The notes under the pieces: generated by a model | What the model was told of the DNA's origin: nothing | Seen by the model: the letters and a program-made list of their open reading frames with translations, nothing else | Database searches by the model: none | Part shown: in pieces, positions 60,704 through 64,000 of the stretch | How positions within the stretch are numbered: the stretch's first letter is position 1 | Layout: every line of letters starts with the position of its first letter | Position numbers and translations under genes: made by a program | From: Myxococcales bacterium | Lineage (GTDB): Bacteria > Myxococcota_A > Polyangia > Nannocystales > Nannocystaceae | NCBI GenBank assembly: GCA_020633295.1 | Contig: JACKDW010000007.1 | Coordinates: 124,001 to 188,000 of the forward strand | DNA length: 64,000 nt | Reading direction: 5' to 3'

Positions 60704-62002
60704 TCAGCGCTCGAGGTCGAGGCTGTGGAAGGTGAGCCCGGTCGGGATCTTCGGGTAGAAAAACGTGCTCTTCTGCGGCATGACGGCGCCGCTGTCACAG
60801 ACCGCGACGACATCGGCCACCGGCGTCGCGTTCATGAAGCACACGACCTGGGCGTCGACGTCGGGGGCTCGCGCCAGCTCCAGCGCCGCGGCGCTCGACT
60901 TGTAGTAGCGAATGTTCGTCTTCGCGGCCTGGGCCTCGCGCGTGATCCCGAAGCCGCGGTCGAGCACGAGCTCGTGCAGCAAGACGACGTCGAGGCGCTG
61001 CAGCGCCGGCGGCAGCCCGCCGAGGCCGGCCTGGTCGGGATCGAAGTCGTCGCGCAGCGTCAGGATCGCGAGCTCGTCGGCGCCGGGGCGCGCGAGCGCG
61101 AACGCGGGACCGGCCGCGCCGGCCTGCTTCAGCAGCGCCCGCAGGGCGGCCGCGTCGGCCGGGATAGGCGCGCGGCGCACGGCGAAGATGTGGTCGAGGC
61201 TCGCGATGGTCCCCGCGAGATCGAGCCCCTGCACGTCATGGATCACGCGGTGCGTCGGCAGCACGACGAGCCCCGGGTCATCGAGATTCGACAGGTAGAT
61301 CATGCCGAAGCGCGCGTCGTCGCCATGACCAGCGCGCTCGAGCTCCTGACGGTACGAGCACATCGTCTCGTAGCGGTGGTGCCCGTCGGCGATGTACACC
61401 GAGCGCCCCTCGAGCACGCCCTGCACCGCCGCGACTGCGGCCGCGTCCGCGACTCGATACAGCGTGTGATGCGAGCCGTCGAAGCGCGCCTCGAGCACCG
61501 GCGCGCCGAGCTGGGCCGAGACGGCCTGCTCCCAGCGACGCTCCGGATCGGAGAACATCCCGAACACGAGCTCGAGGTGAGCCCCGCACGCGCGCATGAG
61601 CTTGAGCCGATCTTCCTTGGGGCCGCTGAGCGTGCGCTCGTGCGGGAGCACCGGCCCGGCGCCGAACGAGGTCAGCTCGATCAAGCAGATAAAGCCCTTG
61701 CGCGTGTACTCGCGCCCCTCAGCGGTGAAGCGCTGGTGATAGACGTAGAGGCTCGGCTCGGCGTCGCGCGTCAACGCGCGCTCAACGAGCCCCGCGAACT
61801 CCCGGGCCCCTCGCCCGTACTTCTCGTCGCCGTCGCCCTCCGGGAGGATGACGTGCACGCAGTTGTTCGCGGAGCGCTGGGCGAGCGCGGCGCGTCCGGC
61901 CTCGTCCACGACGTCGTACGGGGGCGCGAGCAGCTCCGCGGGGTCGCCAGCGCTCGGAAGATCGTACCGCAGGCCGCGAAACGGACGGATCGTCGCCATC
62001 AC
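60704..62002 (-). CDS. DUF1015 family protein
   Basis: A 432-residue protein of the DUF1015 family, widespread but of unknown function and often encoded near serine or purine metabolism genes. The family marks are the N-terminal IRPFRGLRYDL and APPYDVVDEAG, the LYVYHQRFTAEG segment, YIADGHHRYETMCSYRQELE, and the final MPQKSTFFYPKIPTGLTFHS. It lies between purD and hisZ on the minus strand. The IADGHHRYE motif suggests a nucleotide or metal site, but no activity is established. Confidence 0.92.
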   Translation of the reverse strand: MMATIRPFRGLRYDLPSAGDPAELLAPPYDVVDEAGRAALAQRSANNCVHVILPEGDGDEKYGRGAREFAGLVERALTRDAEPSLYVYHQRFTAEGREYTRKGFICLIELTSFGAGPVLPHERTLSGPKEDRLKLMRACGAHLELVFGMFSDPERRWEQAVSAQLGAPVLEARFDGSHHTLYRVADAAAVAAVQGVLEGRSVYIADGHHRYETMCSYRQELERAGHGDDARFGMIYLSNLDDPGLVVLPTHRVIHDVQGLDLAGTIASLDHIFAVRRAPIPADAAALRALLKQAGAAGPAFALARPGADELAILTLRDDFDPDQAGLGGLPPALQRLDVVLLHELVLDRGFGITREAQAAKTNIRYYKSSAAALELARAPDVDAQVVCFMNATPVADVVAVCDSGAVMPQKSTFFYPKIPTGLTFHSLDLER

Positions 62003-62072
62003 CCTCTCCTACCCCGCGGGCGCGATCGAGTCCACCGAAACACGCCCCGAAGCGCCGCGCGTGAACGAAGGT

Positions 62073-63350
62073 TCAGGAGAGCGCGCGCACGCCGATATCT
62101 CGACGCAGCTGACGGCCCTCGAACTCGATCGACGCGCAGCGCTCATAGGCCCGGGAGAGCGCGCCTCGCAGCGTCTCGGCGCGGGCGCACACGCCGAGCA
62201 CGCGCCCGCCGCTGGTGAGCCAGCGACCGTCCGCGTCGCGCCGCGTGCCCGCGTGAAACAGCTGCACGTCGGGCGCGTGGTGATCGAGCCCGGTGATCGG
62301 CAGGCCGACGCGCGTCTTGAGCGGGTAGCCCTCGGACGCGAGCACGACGGTCGCCGCAGGGCGACCGGGGAGCGACGCGGACGCCTCGAGCGCCCCCGCG
62401 CTCGCGGCCATCATCACCGGCACGATCGGCGCGCGCAGCCCGTACAGCAGCGGCTGCACCTCCGGATCGCCGAAGCGGCAGTTGTACTCGATCACGAAGG
62501 GCGCGCCGGTCTCGTCGATCATCAGCCCGACGAACAGCACCCCGACGAACGGGCGCCCCTCGGCCCGCAGCCCCGCGAGCGTCGGCTCGACGATCGACTC
62601 CATCACGCGCCCGCGCGTCGCCGCGTCGTACACCGGCGCGGGGCAGTACGCCCCCATCCCCCCGGTGTTCGGCCCGGTGTCCCCCTCGCCGACGCGCTTG
62701 TGATCCTGGGCCGGCAGCAGCGTCACCGCGTGGGTGCCGTCGGTCAGCACGAACAGCGAGACCTCCTGCCCGCGCAGCCGCTGCTCGAGCACGACGGTCG
62801 AGCCCGCCGCGCCGAAGCGCCCGTCACCGAGACACTCGCGCACCGCGGCCTCGGCCTCCGCGAGGCTCTCGGGCACGGTGACGCCCTTGCCGGCCGCGAG
62901 CCCGCTGGCCTTCACGACAGGTGGCTCCGCGAAGCTCCGCAGCGCCGCGAGCCCGTCGGCGAGGTGCGCGACCGTCTGGTAGCGCGCGGTCGGGACGCCG
63001 TGACGCGCCATGAACGCCTTGGCGGCCGCCTTGCTCCCCTCGAGCTCGGCCGCCGCCGCCGTCGGGCCGAACACGCGGAGCCCCGCGTGGATCAAGCGAT
63101 CGACGACGCCCTCGACGAGCGGCTGCTCGGGGCCCACGATCACCAGGTCGACGTTGAGTCGACGCGCGAGCTGGACCACGCCGTCGTGATCGCTCGTCGC
63201 CACGTCGTGGATCACGGCGTCCTCGGCGATGCCGTCGTTGCCCGGCGCGACGTGGACCTCGTGGCCCTCGTGGCGGCAGCGCCAGGCGAGCGCGTGCTCC
63301 CGGCCGCCGTTGCCGATGATCAAGATGCGCAGCCGGCCCATGGACATCAT
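62073..63350 (-). CDS. purD: Phosphoribosylamine-glycine ligase
   Basis: ATP-grasp enzyme that makes glycinamide ribonucleotide, the second step of purine synthesis. The 425-residue protein begins ILIIGNGGREHALAWRC and contains LVIVGPEQPLVEGVVDRL, FGPTAAAAELEGSKAAAKAF, VVKASGLAAGKGVTVPESLA, QDHKRVGEGDTGPNTGGMGA and EYNCRFGDPEVQPLL, the standard PurD motifs. It follows purH, a very common pairing. Several Met codons occur at the start; ATG GGT CGG (MGRLRILIIGNGG) is also possible. Confidence 0.98.
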   Translation of the reverse strand: MMSMGRLRILIIGNGGREHALAWRCRHEGHEVHVAPGNDGIAEDAVIHDVATSDHDGVVQLARRLNVDLVIVGPEQPLVEGVVDRLIHAGLRVFGPTAAAAELEGSKAAAKAFMARHGVPTARYQTVAHLADGLAALRSFAEPPVVKASGLAAGKGVTVPESLAEAEAAVRECLGDGRFGAAGSTVVLEQRLRGQEVSLFVLTDGTHAVTLLPAQDHKRVGEGDTGPNTGGMGAYCPAPVYDAATRGRVMESIVEPTLAGLRAEGRPFVGVLFVGLMIDETGAPFVIEYNCRFGDPEVQPLLYGLRAPIVPVMMAASAGALEASASLPGRPAATVVLASEGYPLKTRVGLPITGLDHHAPDVQLFHAGTRRDADGRWLTSGGRVLGVCARAETLRGALSRAYERCASIEFEGRQLRRDIGVRALS

Positions 63351-63388
63351 CGCGCGTGCCTCCCTGCTCGTGAACTCGTCCGCGCCGC

Positions 63389-64000
63389 CTAGTGACGGAA
63401 GTGGCGCTCTCCGGTGAACACCATCGCGATGCCGTGCTCGTCGGCCGCGGCGATGACTTCGTCGTCGCGCACGGAGCCGCCCGGCTCGACGATCGCGGTG
63501 ACGCCTGCGGCCGCGGCCGCGTCGACGCCGTCGCGGAACGGGAAGAACGCGTCCGAGGCGAGCGCCGAGCCCTTGGCCAGCTCCCTGGCGCGCCGCGCCG
63601 CCTGGCGGGAGGCCTCGACGCGCGAGGTCTGCCCGCCGCCGATGCCCACCGTCACGCCGCCGCGCACGAACACGATCGCGTTTGAGCGCACCGACTTGCC
63701 GACGATCTGCGCCAGCTCGAGATCGGCGAGCTCCTCGGGCGTCGGCGCGCGCCTCGTGACCACGCGCCCGTCCGCGACGCGCACGCCCACGACGTCCTCG
63801 CGCTGCGCGAGCAGCCCGCCGGCGACGGAGCGCAGGCGCAGCGGCGTGACGCCTGCCCCGGAGAACATGTCTGGAAGCTCGAGCAGGCGCAGGTGCTTCT
63901 TCTTGCGCCGCAGCAGCTTGCGCGCGCCCTCCGAGTAGGCCGGCGCGATCACGACCTCGAGGAAGGTCTCGGCGAGCCGCGCCGCGACCTCGTCGTCGAC
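63389..64000 (-). CDS. purH: Bifunctional purine biosynthesis protein PurH (5' end outside window)
   Basis: The visible 203 codons are the C-terminal AICAR transformylase part of PurH, which carries out the last two steps to IMP. The frame runs off the right edge. Visible marks are TFLEVVIAPAYSEGARKLL, KSVRSNAIVFVRGGVTVGIG, GQTSRVEASRQAARRARELA, ASDAFFPFRDGVDAAAAAGV and VEPGGSVRDDEVIAAADEHG, ending GIAMVFTGERHFRH. The TAG stop is at 63389-63391. It is upstream of purD in the same direction. Confidence 0.97.
   Translation of the reverse strand, partial: VDDEVAARLAETFLEVVIAPAYSEGARKLLRRKKKHLRLLELPDMFSGAGVTPLRLRSVAGGLLAQREDVVGVRVADGRVVTRRAPTPEELADLELAQIVGKSVRSNAIVFVRGGVTVGIGGGQTSRVEASRQAARRARELAKGSALASDAFFPFRDGVDAAAAAGVTAIVEPGGSVRDDEVIAAADEHGIAMVFTGERHFRH

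Overview
The window looks like chromosomal DNA from a myxobacterium-type bacterium (Myxococcota), probably of the Nannocystis/Plesiocystis type. This is inferred from the very high GC content, an AgmX/GltJ-like gliding-motility protein, a lipoprotein with a Thr-Glu/Thr-Asp spacer, many secreted proteins of unknown function, and the gene order around secDF and plsX-fab-rib. I see no transposase, integrase, phage gene, CRISPR array or rRNA. The coding density is high and most genes are on the minus strand.

Layout. 1-4.9 kb: infB (cut by the window edge), ylxR, nusA and rimP, read leftwards, preceded by a leader with a short ORF and an intrinsic terminator. 5.3-6.6 kb: an ECF sigma factor with a six-helix NrsF-like anti-sigma partner. 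6.6-8.3 kb: a membrane protein and a lipoprotein. 8.3-17.1 kb: queA-tgt-yajC-secD-secF-recJ (queuosine tRNA modification, protein export, DNA repair). 17.3-21.6 kb (plus strand): two secreted proteins of unknown function and a MEMO-family protein. 21.8-23.7 kb: a TetR regulator divergent from a low-complexity lipoprotein. 23.7-27.1 kb: an HU-like protein and an RND/MMPL lipid exporter.

27.4-40.4 kb is a long leftward cluster: yceD-rpmF-plsX-fabD-fabG-acpP-fabF-rpiB-nrdR-ribD-ribE-ribBA-coaBC-udg. It joins ribosomal protein L32, fatty-acid and phospholipid initiation, riboflavin and CoA synthesis. fabH is missing from its usual place, the GTP cyclohydrolase II half of RibBA has lost its metal and catalytic motifs, and ribD carries one frameshift.

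40.6-45.0 kb encodes the most unusual object: a 1444-residue secreted protein with about 50 copies of a beta-strand-like unit centred on Pro-Leu-Phe/aromatic motifs. I cannot assign it to a known family. 45-50 kb: a ComEA-like protein, aspartate kinase, a RecG with three apparent frameshifts, and an FHA protein. 50.2-54.3 kb (plus): a FadL-like outer-membrane protein and a TPR-like lipoprotein. 54.3 kb: tRNA-Cys. 54.5-57.5 kb: a coiled-coil membrane protein and the GltJ-like protein, which share an ENSxLxxLxxL motif. 58-64 kb: purA, hisZ, a DUF1015 gene, purD and the 3' end of purH.

Most operons supply housekeeping functions. The accessory interest lies in the envelope proteins, the leader regions and the low-complexity extensions added to otherwise standard enzymes (IF2, SecF, NrdR, UDG, HU).
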